DNA of 21,599 nucleotides, taken from contig JBHELO010000104.1 in NCBI GenBank assembly GCA_046263055.1, forward strand, positions 1-21,599, given 5' to 3'. This document shows, piece by piece, positions 6,407 to 15,253 of this stretch (its first letter is position 1; each line of letters starts with the position of its first letter). The notes under the pieces are model-generated. The model was not told the origin of the DNA. It searched no databases and saw only the letters and a list, made by a program, of their open reading frames with translations. The position numbers were made by a program, and so were the translations under genes. The DNA is from DATAQC01 sp046263055. Its GTDB lineage: Bacteria; Actinomycetota; Acidimicrobiia; Acidimicrobiales; AC-14.

Positions 6407-8773
6407 CTACGGGGGCGACGCCGTGGGCGGGCACATGTTGGGGATGGTGACGCCCGGAGGGAGCGATGCGCAGGGGATGGTCGCGGCCGTCGTGCTGGGG
6501 GCGCGCCTGGACGTCGTGGGCGTGACCGTGGTGGCCGGGCGGGCGGCGGCGGTGGTGGTGGTGGGCGTGACCCCTGCCGCCGTCGCGGGCGGCGCCGTGG
6601 CCGGGGTGGTGACGAGGGGCGCGACGGTGGACGACGTCGGCTCGGCGTAGGGCACGATGGCGCTCAGCGGCCGCCCGTCGAAGGAAGTGGGCACCGCGTA
6701 CTCGCCGGTGTCGGGGGCGGCCCGGCTCATGAACTTGCGCCAGATGTCGGCGGGGATGGACCCGCCGTTCACCTTGGCCTGGCCGTGGACGTCGAGGAGC
6801 TGCTCGGACTGGCCCTGCGGGTACCCCATCCAGACCGCGGTGGTGAGCTTGCGGTTGAAGCCCACGAACCAGGCGTCCCCGTAGTTGTCGGTGGTGCCCG
6901 TCTTCCCCCAGGCCGGCCCGTTCGGGAGCCTGGCCCTCATGCCCGATCCCCGGTCGACGACCTGGCGCAGGATGAAGTTGACGGTGTCCGCCTGATTCTT
7001 GTCGAGCACCCGGGTGCGCTTGGGCCGGTCGTCCACCAGGACGGTGCCGCCCACCATGAGCTTGCGGATGACCCGGGGGTCGGTCTGGTTGCCCTCGTTG
7101 GCGAACGTCAGGTAGGCGTCGGCCATGTCGAGCACGGACACGTTGTTGGTGCCCAGGGTGATCGACACCACCGGGTTGAGCGGCGACTTCACGCCCATGC
7201 TCCTGGCCGTTGCCGCCACGTTCTTGGGGCCGTCGGGACCGAGGGCGCTGATGAGCTGCGCGTACACCGTGTTCACCGAGTTGACGGTGGCGTCGATCAG
7301 GTTGATGCGCCCGAAGCTGGCGTCGTCGTAGTTGCTGACCTGCCAGTCGTTGCCGTTGTCGGCCTTGGGCAGCACGATCTTCGGTGGGCCGTTGAACGAC
7401 GACTCCACCGAGTACCCCTCCTTCACCGTCTCGGCGAGCACGAAGGGCTTGAAGGTGGATCCCGCCTGGCGCCCGGTGCCACCGCCGTCGGCCCCGACCG
7501 CCAGATTGACCTTGGCCCCCGGGGCGTCGGACTGGAAGTCGCGGCCGCCCACCATGGCCACCACCCGCCCGTCGCCGTCCACCGACACCAGGGCGCCGGC
7601 CGGGTCGCCCTTGCGGTTCAGGGTGTCGGTGTAGACGGCGTCGTAGGCCAGGTTCTGCAGCGACGGGTCGAGCGACGTGTAGATCCGCAACCCCCCCCGC
7701 AGCACCTCGTCGAGGGAGTACGACTTCAGGAGTTGCTGGCGGACGTACTCCACGAAGTAGTCGACGCCCTTGATGCCGGTGGCGGTGACCGTGGTGTCGC
7801 TCTGGCGGGGCGGCTTCGTGTAGGTCTTGATGTCGACGCTCTCCACTGCGTCGGCCTCCGCCCGGGTGGCCGACTGGGACACCACCATGGCGTTGAGGAC
7901 GATGGTCCGCAGGTTCCGGGCCAGCACGGGGTCTTTGTAGACCTCGCCGTCGGACGGCGTCCGGATGATCCCCGCCAGATAGGACGACTCGGGCAGGCCG
8001 AGCTGGGAGACGTCCTTGTCGAAGTAGGCCTTGGCCGCCGCCTCCACGCCGTAGGCGCCCCGGCCGAAGTACACGGTGTTGAGGTAGCGCTCGAGGATCT
8101 GCTGCTTGGTGTACTTGTGCTCGATCTTGACCGCGATGACGGCCTCTTTGAGCTTGCGGATCAGCGTGCGCTGCGAGCTGCCGCCGACGAAGGCGTTCTT
8201 CACGTACTGCTGGGTGATGGTGGACCCGCCCTGGCGGACGCCCTTGTGGCGGAGGTCGGCCCAGGTGGCTCGCAGGATCCCGATGGGGTCGATGCCCCGG
8301 TGCTTGAAGAACTTGCGGTCCTCGGCCGCCACCACCGCGTGCTGGAGCACCTGGGGAACCTGGTCGAGCTTCACCGGGAACCGGTTCTGGTCCCCGTGGA
8401 GCAGGGCGAGCTGGTTGCCCCCGCCGTCGTAGACGATGGAGGTCTGGGCCTGGGGCACCTCGGGGGGCAACGGGATGTGGGTGAGCAGCCAGGCGGCGCC
8501 GGCCAGGGCGGTCAGCGACAGGAGCCCCAACAGGAACCAGACCCGCCGGTAGCGCCACAGGAAGCTGGGTCGACGGGGGCGGCGCCGCCGAGGACCGGGG
8601 ACAGCCTCACGGTCGGCGCCACGGCGGGGGGCGACGGGGACGGCGGGCCCTCGGCCACGAGGCGCCCCACCGCCCCGGCCTCCGTCCCCACCGCCAGGGG
8701 CTCGGGTCGGGGCGCGCACGGGGGCGCGCACGCTGAGACTGGGTTGCCCGGCGAGGGCGGGGCTTCGACGCAC
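6407..8773 (-). CDS. Class A penicillin-binding protein (glycosyltransferase GT51 plus transpeptidase)
   Basis: 788-aa bifunctional peptidoglycan synthase of the PonA/PBP1a type. Residues 1-73 are a cytoplasmic Arg/Pro/Gly-rich region; 76-98 are a membrane anchor. GT51 motifs: AVVAAEDRKFFKHRGID (catalytic Glu151) and RQGGSTITQQYVKN (181-193). The transpeptidase has GSTFKPF (Ser439, Lys442), NSVN (Ser499-Asn501) and KTGTT (624-628). The C-terminal 75 residues are Thr/Ala/Pro-rich with two Cys, as in many actinobacterial PonA proteins. GTG 8773 is the first start after an in-frame stop at 8788; GTG at 8731 or 8719 are alternatives and no strong ribosome-binding site decides. The position next to DUF5318/padR/ino1 matches ponA1 of mycobacteria. 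Confidence 0.96.
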   Translation of the reverse strand: MRRSPALAGQPSLSVRAPVRAPTRAPGGGDGGRGGGAPRGRGPAVPVAPRRGADREAVPGPRRRRPRRPSFLWRYRRVWFLLGLLSLTALAGAAWLLTHIPLPPEVPQAQTSIVYDGGGNQLALLHGDQNRFPVKLDQVPQVLQHAVVAAEDRKFFKHRGIDPIGILRATWADLRHKGVRQGGSTITQQYVKNAFVGGSSQRTLIRKLKEAVIAVKIEHKYTKQQILERYLNTVYFGRGAYGVEAAAKAYFDKDVSQLGLPESSYLAGIIRTPSDGEVYKDPVLARNLRTIVLNAMVVSQSATRAEADAVESVDIKTYTKPPRQSDTTVTATGIKGVDYFVEYVRQQLLKSYSLDEVLRGGLRIYTSLDPSLQNLAYDAVYTDTLNRKGDPAGALVSVDGDGRVVAMVGGRDFQSDAPGAKVNLAVGADGGGTGRQAGSTFKPFVLAETVKEGYSVESSFNGPPKIVLPKADNGNDWQVSNYDDASFGRINLIDATVNSVNTVYAQLISALGPDGPKNVAATARSMGVKSPLNPVVSITLGTNNVSVLDMADAYLTFANEGNQTDPRVIRKLMVGGTVLVDDRPKRTRVLDKNQADTVNFILRQVVDRGSGMRARLPNGPAWGKTGTTDNYGDAWFVGFNRKLTTAVWMGYPQGQSEQLLDVHGQAKVNGGSIPADIWRKFMSRAAPDTGEYAVPTSFDGRPLSAIVPYAEPTSSTVAPLVTTPATAPPATAAGVTPTTTTAAARPATTVTPTTSRRAPSTTAATIPCASLPPGVTIPNMCPPTASPP

Positions 8774-10463
8774 GGCGGCTCGACGTTACCAAGTGGCGCC
8801 CACTCTCCCCCGGCCGGGAAGGCCTGCCGGCGCCCGGACCCGTTCCGGGGCCGAGTGGATGGTTCCGCCCGGCCGAGAGGATGCGGTCCACCGCCATTGC
8901 CGCCACGCCGGCCACCAGAGCCAGGAGCGCTCCCCGGTCGTAGGCGGCCAGGCGGGCGCCCGTCCAGCCCCACGTGCCGGGAGCCACGGCCAACCAGGCG
9001 GCCACGGCGGCCGCCGGCAGGACCGCCACCCCGCCCAGGCCCGCCAAGACGGGGCGCCCGCCGGGGTCGGCGGGACCAGCGTGGGCGGTGGTCGGGTCCG
9101 CTCGGCCGGGGTCGGCGGGGGTGGGATCGGCTCGGCCGGGGTCGGCGTCGGCGCGGCCGGGGTCGGCGTCGGCGGGGTCGGCGGGCGTGGGGTCGGCGGG
9201 CGTGGGGTCGGCGGCGTTCGGGTCGGCGGGCGTGGGGTCGGCGGCGGTGGGGTCGGCGGCACTGGCGGCCACCGGGGGCAGGGGATCACCGGCTCCCAGC
9301 CCGGCCAGGGCGGCTACCGCCATGGCCGCCACCCCGATGACCAGGGCCACGGCGCCTCGGTCGTCGGACACCCCGGCGGCCAGGCTGGCGGCGCCGGGCA
9401 GGGCCGCCAACCAGGCCCCGGGCCGGCCCACGGCCGCCACCAGCGCCGCTGCCGCACCCAGGAGCAGTGACGCCGGAGCCACAACCGGGGGCCCGGCGGC
9501 TGCGGCCAGGGCGAGGAGGCCGAGGGACAGGGCCATGCGCCTGGCGTCGGCGGCGACGACCGCCCCGACGGCCAGGAGCACGGCCGCCTCCCCCAGCGGG
9601 CCGCCGCCCGGGTGCCCCGACACGGCCATCATCCCCACGACCAGACCGGCCGGCACCAGCATCGACTCCGGCCCGGCCCGGCGGGCGACCGAGCTCGAAC
9701 CGGCGAGGGTCACCAGGGCGGCCCCCAGCAGGAAGGCGACGGAGGACGCTCCGGAGATAGCGTCACCGGCGCCGACCGACCACCGCCCAGAGCCGGCGTG
9801 GGCGAGGACGAACCCGGCGGCGAGGGCGACGACGCCCACGGCACTGGCAACGACCGCCGTCGGTACCTCCCCGCCCAGAATCGTGACGGCGGTCCCACCC
9901 ACCCCACCCTCGGCGGCGCCTGCCTCGGCGGCGCCTGTCCCGACGGCGCCTGTCCCGACGGCGCCCGCCCCGACGATGAACGCACCGGCCACGGCCAGGC
10001 CGGCCACCGCGCCGACGGGGAGACCGGTCCCCGCGCCGGCGGTGAAGCCGACACCGACGGCCGTCAGGGCGACGGCGGTGGTCATCCCCCGTGCGTCGGC
10101 GGCCAGGCTCGACCCACCACCACCTCGCACGGCCGCCCGGGCATGGCTCAGGTTCACCGGGCGCCCGTCGGCGGCCCCCCGACCGGCTCCGGCGGCGGCG
10201 GCCAGGGCCGTCCCGCACAGGCCGGCCGCCACCAGCGGCGTCACGTGGAACGCGCCGGCGCTCCCCGTGGCACCCCCGGCCACCAGGGCCAGCCACGCCC
10301 CGGCCGCCACCACCGCCCCGGCGGGGACGAAGGCGGTGGCCCACCCCCGGTCGCCTCGGCCACCGTCGCCCCGGGGGGCAGTCGACACGAGCGCGGCGGC
10401 CGCCAGGGCGGCGACGGGGGCGCCCACGGCCAGGGCGAGGGTGGCCGCCTCGGCGCCGGTCAC
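8607..10463 (-). CDS. Ala-rich multi-spanning membrane protein, unknown function
   Basis: 618-aa open frame with about ten to fourteen hydrophobic stretches (for example 5-27, 43-63, 73-93, 146-168, 200-221, 239-255, 267-282, 292-323, 330-363, 370-390, 470-494 and 508-527). Residues 402-468 are an ADPTP/ADPGR-type pentapeptide repeat between two helices; 164-190 are another short Gly/Ala repeat. GC-rich third codon positions favour coding on this strand. No catalytic motif is recognised; the helix-rich, motif-poor layout fits a transporter-like or polytopic scaffold protein, but that is a guess. Its last 56 residues, basic and Pro-rich, overlap the PBP reading frame by 167 bp, an unusually long overlap. 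GTG 10463 is the only good start; no clear ribosome-binding site. Confidence 0.55.
   Translation of the reverse strand: MTGAEAATLALAVGAPVAALAAAALVSTAPRGDGGRGDRGWATAFVPAGAVVAAGAWLALVAGGATGSAGAFHVTPLVAAGLCGTALAAAAGAGRGAADGRPVNLSHARAAVRGGGGSSLAADARGMTTAVALTAVGVGFTAGAGTGLPVGAVAGLAVAGAFIVGAGAVGTGAVGTGAAEAGAAEGGVGGTAVTILGGEVPTAVVASAVGVVALAAGFVLAHAGSGRWSVGAGDAISGASSVAFLLGAALVTLAGSSSVARRAGPESMLVPAGLVVGMMAVSGHPGGGPLGEAAVLLAVGAVVAADARRMALSLGLLALAAAAGPPVVAPASLLLGAAAALVAAVGRPGAWLAALPGAASLAAGVSDDRGAVALVIGVAAMAVAALAGLGAGDPLPPVAASAADPTAADPTPADPNAADPTPADPTPADPADADPGRADADPGRADPTPADPGRADPTTAHAGPADPGGRPVLAGLGGVAVLPAAAVAAWLAVAPGTWGWTGARLAAYDRGALLALVAGVAAMAVDRILSAGRNHPLGPGTGPGAGRPSRPGESGRHLVTSSRRASKPRPRRATQSQRARPRARPDPSPWRWGRRPGRWGASWPRARRPRRPPPWRRP
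9060..9260. repeat. 15-bp tandem repeats encoding ADPTP-type pentapeptides
   Basis: Units built on GGTCGGCGGGCGTGG (plus strand) recur about thirteen times with variation and encode ADPTP, ADPGR, ADPNA and similar pentapeptides in the membrane protein. The period is 15 bp, so copy-number change keeps the frame. Confidence 0.85.
9894..9974. repeat. 15-bp degenerate tandem repeat encoding a GAVGTG-like segment
   Basis: GGCGCCTGTCCCGAC and variants repeat about four times in a row, encoding Gly/Ala/Val/Thr-rich residues 164-190 of the membrane protein. Confidence 0.6.
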
Positions 10464-10526
10464 GAGGCGGGGGTCACGACCGCTCGGGCGCCGTCGGGAG
10501 TCCGGCTGCCCGGGGCGCCGCCGTCG

Positions 10527-11180
10527 TCACGACAGCAGGGCCAGGGCGGCGGCGGCCGCGGCCAGGGCAACGGCGGCCGGGCGGCGTGCCTGTCGCCTTC
10601 CCCAACGGGACAGCACGGCGGCGGCCGCCAGGCCGACCACCGACACCACCACCCGGAGAGCCACCACGGCCGCTGTCCGTCGGCCCGTGGCCGGCCCGGC
10701 CACCAGGGCGGCGGCCAACATGCCACAGGCCACGATGGGCGCCGGTCGGGGCGGGCAGGCCAGGAGGACGGAGGCGGCGGCGGCCCACGACGACGCCGCC
10801 ATGGCCGGCGCCCCCGACCACCCGGCGGCGCCCAACACCGCCTGGCCTCCGGCCAGGGCGGTCAGCGACGTCGATCCCCATCGACCCAGCACGGCCAGCC
10901 CGGCCAGCACACCGGCGGTGCCCACCAGCGCATCGGCGGCGGCCAGGCCCACGAGCACGCCGGCCACCAGGGCGTCGCCCGTCGCGGCCACCGCCATCGC
11001 CGTCGCCCCGGCCGCCGCCCCCAGCGCGAGCCGGCTGGCGGCCATCCCCTCGGATCCGCTCGGACCGCGGCCCGCCGTGTCGTCGACACCGTCCCGAAGC
11101 CCGCCGTCGGAGGCCGCCGCCACGCCGGGCCCTACCGGGTGGCCGCCGGCCGCCGGGGTCGCGTCACCGCCGGCAGCCAC
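10527..11180 (-). CDS. Ala-rich small membrane protein, unknown function
   Basis: 217 aa with about five or six hydrophobic segments from residue 48 onward, preceded by a polar Gly/Asp-rich N-terminus (1-45). ATG at 11045 (MAASRLALGAAAG) is a plausible later start that would drop that polar region and give 172 aa. GTG 11180 lies 33 bp after the DUF5318 stop behind a GGGGCGGGCGGG stretch. The ending SRWGRRQARRP plus a final hydrophobic segment suggests a last helix after a positive loop. No family is recognised. It lies in series with DUF5318, the 618-aa membrane protein and the PBP, so a cell-envelope role is possible but unproven. Confidence 0.55.
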   Translation of the reverse strand: MAAGGDATPAAGGHPVGPGVAAASDGGLRDGVDDTAGRGPSGSEGMAASRLALGAAAGATAMAVAATGDALVAGVLVGLAAADALVGTAGVLAGLAVLGRWGSTSLTALAGGQAVLGAAGWSGAPAMAASSWAAAASVLLACPPRPAPIVACGMLAAALVAGPATGRRTAAVVALRVVVSVVGLAAAAVLSRWGRRQARRPAAVALAAAAAALALLS

Positions 11181-11213
11181 GCCCGCCCGCCCCGCCGCCG
11201 GGGCCGGCGGTGG

Positions 11214-11618
11214 TCACGCCCGCTGGCCGCCGACCGAGAACGTGCGCACCAGGTGGTTCCAGGAGCAGTCCGGGCACACCTCCACCACGTAGCACGTGAC
11301 GGCGTCCACCCGGCGGGTCAGTCCGGCCAGCTCCCGCTTGGTGGTGATGCAGCGGCCGGAGGCCGGGAGCCGGGGCCCGAAGGCGTAGGACACCAGGACC
11401 ACCCCGGGCTCCTCGCAGATCGGGCACGGCTCGCTGCGGGCCTCGCCCACGTTGCGGGCCGCCCGCAACAACTCGGGATGGGCGTCGCACACGTCCAGGC
11501 GGGAGAGGCGGCCGCGGTGGAACTCGTCGATGGTGTGGCGCCGCACCAGGCGGTAGTCGACCTGGCCGGGGGTGGTGGCCGGTCGGAGGCCCCGTATCGA
11601 CTCGGGCCGGAAGCTCAC
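11214..11618 (-). CDS. DUF5318 family protein with two CxxC pairs
   Basis: 134 aa. Landmarks of the actinobacterial DUF5318 family: VDYRLVRRHTIDEFHRGRLSR, DVCDAHPELLRAARNVGE, PCPIC (Cys65, Cys68), LVSYAFG, and YVVEVCPDCSWNHLVRTF (Cys115, Cys118). The two CxxC pairs suggest one zinc ribbon. Function unknown. The family is found beside ponA in mycobacteria (Rv0049, from memory), as here. The start is set at GTG 11618, because TACCCT ends 8 nt before it and the homology begins soon after; a longer upstream reading frame exists but runs back through padR and is not real. Confidence 0.88.
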   Translation of the reverse strand: MSFRPESIRGLRPATTPGQVDYRLVRRHTIDEFHRGRLSRLDVCDAHPELLRAARNVGEARSEPCPICEEPGVVLVSYAFGPRLPASGRCITTKRELAGLTRRVDAVTCYVVEVCPDCSWNHLVRTFSVGGQRA

Positions 11619-11626
11619 GAGCGCCC

Positions 11627-11632
11627 AGGGTA
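11627..11632 (-). promoter_or_regulatory. -10 element for leaderless DUF5318 transcript
   Basis: TACCCT on the minus strand, followed by 8 nt and GTG 11618. The spacing suggests that transcription starts at or next to the start codon. Confidence 0.5.
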
Positions 11633-11667
11633 GCTCCCCGGGCCCTGGCCGCCGCCCGGCCCGGCGG

Positions 11668-11696
11668 TTGACGACGACCACCGCCTGCGCAAGACT
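11668..11696 (+). promoter_or_regulatory. Putative padR-ino1 promoter
   Basis: TTGACG (11668-11673), 17 bp, then AAGACT (11691-11696). The -35 matches the consensus in five of six bases; the -10 is weak. The palindromic operator begins at the next base, so a bound repressor would cover the start site. Confidence 0.45.
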
Positions 11697-11729
11697 GGGA
11701 ACGATATATCGTTTCGATATATCGTTCCC
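11697..11729. promoter_or_regulatory. Perfect palindromic operator, probably for PadR
   Basis: GGGAACGATATATCG and its exact reverse complement CGATATATCGTTCCC flank TTT. Each arm also contains CGATATATCG, itself a palindrome, so two 10-bp sites lie 13 bp apart. It is an AT-rich island in a very GC-rich region, 34 bp before padR. Autoregulation of padR-ino1 is the simplest reading; DUF5318 on the other strand might also respond. Confidence 0.75.
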
Positions 11730-11762
11730 TCCTCGCCCACCATCGCCGACCGGAGACTCCGA

Positions 11763-12421
11763 GTGCTGGAACTGGCCATCCTGGGGTTGCTGAAGGAGCA
11801 GGACCTCCACGGCTACGAGCTGAAGAAGCGCCTCACCGAGGCGCTGGGGCCCCTGTCGAGCGTGTCGTTCGGCTCCCTGTACCCGGCCCTCTCCCGCCTC
11901 GAGCGAACGGGAGCGGTGGAGGCGGCTCCCGCCGCCAACCCCCCGGCGCCGGTGCTCCCGCCCATCCCGATGACCGGCTCCATCACCGGCGAGGTGGCCG
12001 CCTTCCGGGCCCGGCGGGCCGCCGGCCTTCCCGGCGCCGGCCACCGGCCGGCAGGACGGAGCCGCAAGGTGTACCGCATCACGTCGGGGGGCGAGCAGCT
12101 GTTCGAGCAGCTCCTGGAGTCCGAGCCGGTGGACGACGACCGCGCCTTCACCCTCCGCCTGGCCTTCTGCCGCCACCTGCGGCCGGAGGCGCGCCTCGGG
12201 TTGCTCGAGCGCCGCCGGGCCCAGCTGGTCGAGCGCCTGGCCCGGGCCCGCACCGCCATCCGCGCCCGCCGGGAGCGCATGGACTCCTACACCCGGGCCC
12301 TCGTCGAGCACGGCACGGAGGCCACCGAGCGCGACATCTCCTGGCTGGACGGCCTCATCGCCCAGGAGCGACTGCACCCCCAGGAGACGTCCGTCTCCGG
12401 CACCCAGGGAGGACATCTCAC

Positions 12422-12425
<4 letters not shown>
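11763..12425 (+). CDS. PadR family transcriptional regulator with extended wing
   Basis: 220 aa. The N-terminal winged helix is MLELAILGLLKEQDLHGYELKKRLTEALGP ... SFGSLYPALSRLERTGAVE. The usual wing then contains about 45 extra residues (55-99), rich in Pro, Ala, Gly and Arg, before RKVYRITSGGEQLFEQLL. The C-terminal half (about 140-205) is a long charged helical region, the expected dimerisation part. GTG 11763 has GGAG 7 nt upstream. The stop overlaps the ino1 start as GTGA. PadR next to ino1 is the mycobacterial arrangement too (Rv0047c-Rv0046c). It likely represses its own operon through the palindrome just upstream; the ligand is unknown. Confidence 0.93.
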
Positions 12426-13528
<1,103 letters not shown>

Positions 13529-13544
13529 CGCCACCGGGCGGCCC

Positions 13545-13567
13545 CCGACCGGCGGTCCGCCGGGGGG
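13545..13567 (+). terminator. GC-rich hairpin after ino1
   Basis: CCGGCGGTCCGCCGG (13549-13563) is a near-centre-perfect inverted repeat, extended by C and G runs on either side. It lies 20 bp after the ino1 stop and 30 bp before the next gene. No U-tract; the loop must be short. Confidence 0.4.
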
Positions 13568-13593
13568 AGGCGGCGGTAGGGCAAGATTCCCAC

Positions 13594-14316
13594 GTGGCCC
13601 TGCCCGGCGCCGTCGCCTGGAACCGCCAGCCCGTCACCGACCCGGCGGCCGCCGACGTGGTCCGCTACGGACCCGACGTGGCCACCGAGGCGGATTTGCG
13701 CCTGCTCGGCCAGGTGACCGACAAGCGGGTGCTGGAGCTGGGGTGTGGCGCAGGCACGGCCACCGTGGCCCTGGCCCTTCACGGCGCCCGCCCCGTCGGG
13801 CTCGACTTCTCGGCCGAGCACCTGGCCGGCGCCCGCCGGTTGGCCGAACGGGCGGGCGTCAAGGTGGAGCTGCACGAGGGCGACCTGGCCGACCTCGCCT
13901 TCTCCCGGGCCGACACGGTGGACGTGGTCTTCTCCGTCTACGCCCTCAGCCTGGTGGAGGACGTCAACCGTGTTTTCCGCCAGGTGCACCGGGTGCTCAA
14001 GGTGGGGTGCCCGCTGGTGTTCTCGCTCCCCCACCCGGCGTGGGACCTCATCGACGAGGACGATCCCGACGAGCCCCTCGTCGTGCGCCGGTCCTACTTC
14101 GACGGCAGCCGCACCGACCTGGGGGCCGACCGGCCTCCGTACTTCGGCTATCACCACACGCTGTCGGACCTGTTCACCGGGCTCACCCGGGCCAACTTCC
14201 GGGTGGACACCGTCCTCGAGCCCGAGCCCCGCGGCGGCGGCCGGGGCAGCCCGTGGTGGCGGGACGCCGCTCGCCTCCTCCCGCGCACCCTGATCATGCG
14301 CGCCCGCAAGGAGTAG
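13594..14316 (+). CDS. Class I SAM-dependent methyltransferase
   Basis: 240 aa. Motif I VLELGCGAGTATVALALHG (47-65) with acidic Asp71 at the end of the second strand binds SAM. LHEGDLADLAF and TVDVVFSVYALSLVEDVNRVFRQVHRVLKVGCPLVFSLPHPAW are the following core strands, typical of the Methyltransf_11 group. The substrate cannot be told. GTG 13594 fits the domain start; upstream frame extension overlaps ino1 and is spurious. No strong ribosome-binding site; AAGATT lies close upstream, so it may be leaderless. The short gap to the dehydrogenase suggests co-transcription. Confidence 0.88.
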   Translation: MALPGAVAWNRQPVTDPAAADVVRYGPDVATEADLRLLGQVTDKRVLELGCGAGTATVALALHGARPVGLDFSAEHLAGARRLAERAGVKVELHEGDLADLAFSRADTVDVVFSVYALSLVEDVNRVFRQVHRVLKVGCPLVFSLPHPAWDLIDEDDPDEPLVVRRSYFDGSRTDLGADRPPYFGYHHTLSDLFTGLTRANFRVDTVLEPEPRGGGRGSPWWRDAARLLPRTLIMRARKE

Positions 14317-14350
14317 CCGCCTGGTCCGGCCGGAACCGCCCGACGGCCGG

Positions 14351-15253
14351 GTGCCCTGTGCCGTCGCACCGCGGGGCGACGGGCCGCTCGCCGAGGCGGT
14401 GGTGGAGGGCGGGGCCGTCCTGGTGGAGCCGTCCGGTGCCGAGGCGCTCGTCTGGACCGATGCCGCCGACCCGGACGGCCTGCGGGCCGTGCTCGACGGG
14501 AACCCGGGGATCCGATGGGTGCAGTTGCCCTTCGCCGGAGTCGACCACTTCAGCTCCCTGCTCGACGACCGGCGGCGCTGGACCAGCGCCAAGGGCGCCT
14601 ACGCCGAGCCGGTGGCCGAGCACGCTCTCGCCCTCGGGTTGGCCGGGCTGCGCCAGCTTCCCGCCCGAGCCCGAGCCCGCGAGTGGGGCGCCCCTGCCGG
14701 CCGGCGGCTGATGGGTGGGCGGGTGACCGTCGTCGGCGGGGGCAGCATCACCCGGGCCCTGCTGGCGCTCCTGAATCCCTTCGGGGTCGAGGCCACCGTG
14801 GTGCGCCGCCACCCTTCGCCCCTACCGGGCGCCGCCGTCGTCGTCGGCGCCGACCGGCTCCACGACGCCCTGCCCGGGCGCCTCCTCGTGGTGCTGGCCC
14901 TGGCCCTGACGCCCGAGACGTCGGGCATGATGGGGCGGGCGGAGCTCGAGTTGATGGACGATGACGCCTGGCTCGTCAACGTGGCCCGGGGCGCCCACGT
15001 GGTGACGGACGCGCTGGTGGAGGCACTGCAGCGGCACCGCATCGGGGGCGCCGCCCTCGACGTCACCGATCCCGAGCCCCTGCCGACCGGTCACCCCCTC
15101 TGGGGCCTCGACAACTGCCTGGTCACGCCGCACGTGGCCAACACGTGGCAGATGGCCGAACCGCTGCTCGCCGCCCGGGTGCGCGCCAACGTCGAGCGCT
15201 ACCGGCGGGGGGAGCCCCTCCTCGGCGAGGTCGACCCCGCCCTGGGCTATTAG
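14351..15253 (+). CDS. D-isomer specific 2-hydroxyacid dehydrogenase
   Basis: 300 aa. NAD-domain motif RVTVVGGGSITRALLALL (124-141): the third Gly of GxGxxG is Thr134. The catalytic set is present: Arg213 (NVARGAHVV), Glu242 (DVTDPEPLP) and His261 (TPHVANT). The N-terminal substrate domain has VQLPFAGVDHFSSLL and KGAYAEPVAEHALALGLAGLR. Reduces or oxidises an unknown 2-hydroxy acid. GTG 14351 is chosen; an earlier in-frame GTC/CTG region is not a start. It lies 34 bp after the methyltransferase. The TAG stop overlaps the TAA stop of the convergent CCA gene by 3 bases. Confidence 0.9.
   Translation: MPCAVAPRGDGPLAEAVVEGGAVLVEPSGAEALVWTDAADPDGLRAVLDGNPGIRWVQLPFAGVDHFSSLLDDRRRWTSAKGAYAEPVAEHALALGLAGLRQLPARARAREWGAPAGRRLMGGRVTVVGGGSITRALLALLNPFGVEATVVRRHPSPLPGAAVVVGADRLHDALPGRLLVVLALALTPETSGMMGRAELELMDDDAWLVNVARGAHVVTDALVEALQRHRIGGAALDVTDPEPLPTGHPLWGLDNCLVTPHVANTWQMAEPLLAARVRANVERYRRGEPLLGEVDPALGY

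Noticed and set aside
6272..9340. Plus-strand open frame of 1022 codons
   Set aside because: It is antisense to panB's start and the PBP, whose motifs are unmistakable. The Gly/Val/His/Asp-rich sequence is typical of a shadow frame in GC-rich DNA.
8974..11292. Long plus-strand open frame of 772 codons opposite the membrane proteins
   Set aside because: Composition is low-complexity Ala/Pro/Arg/Thr throughout with no domain. It is the antisense reading of hydrophobic, GC3-biased minus-strand frames, which show clear helix patterns.
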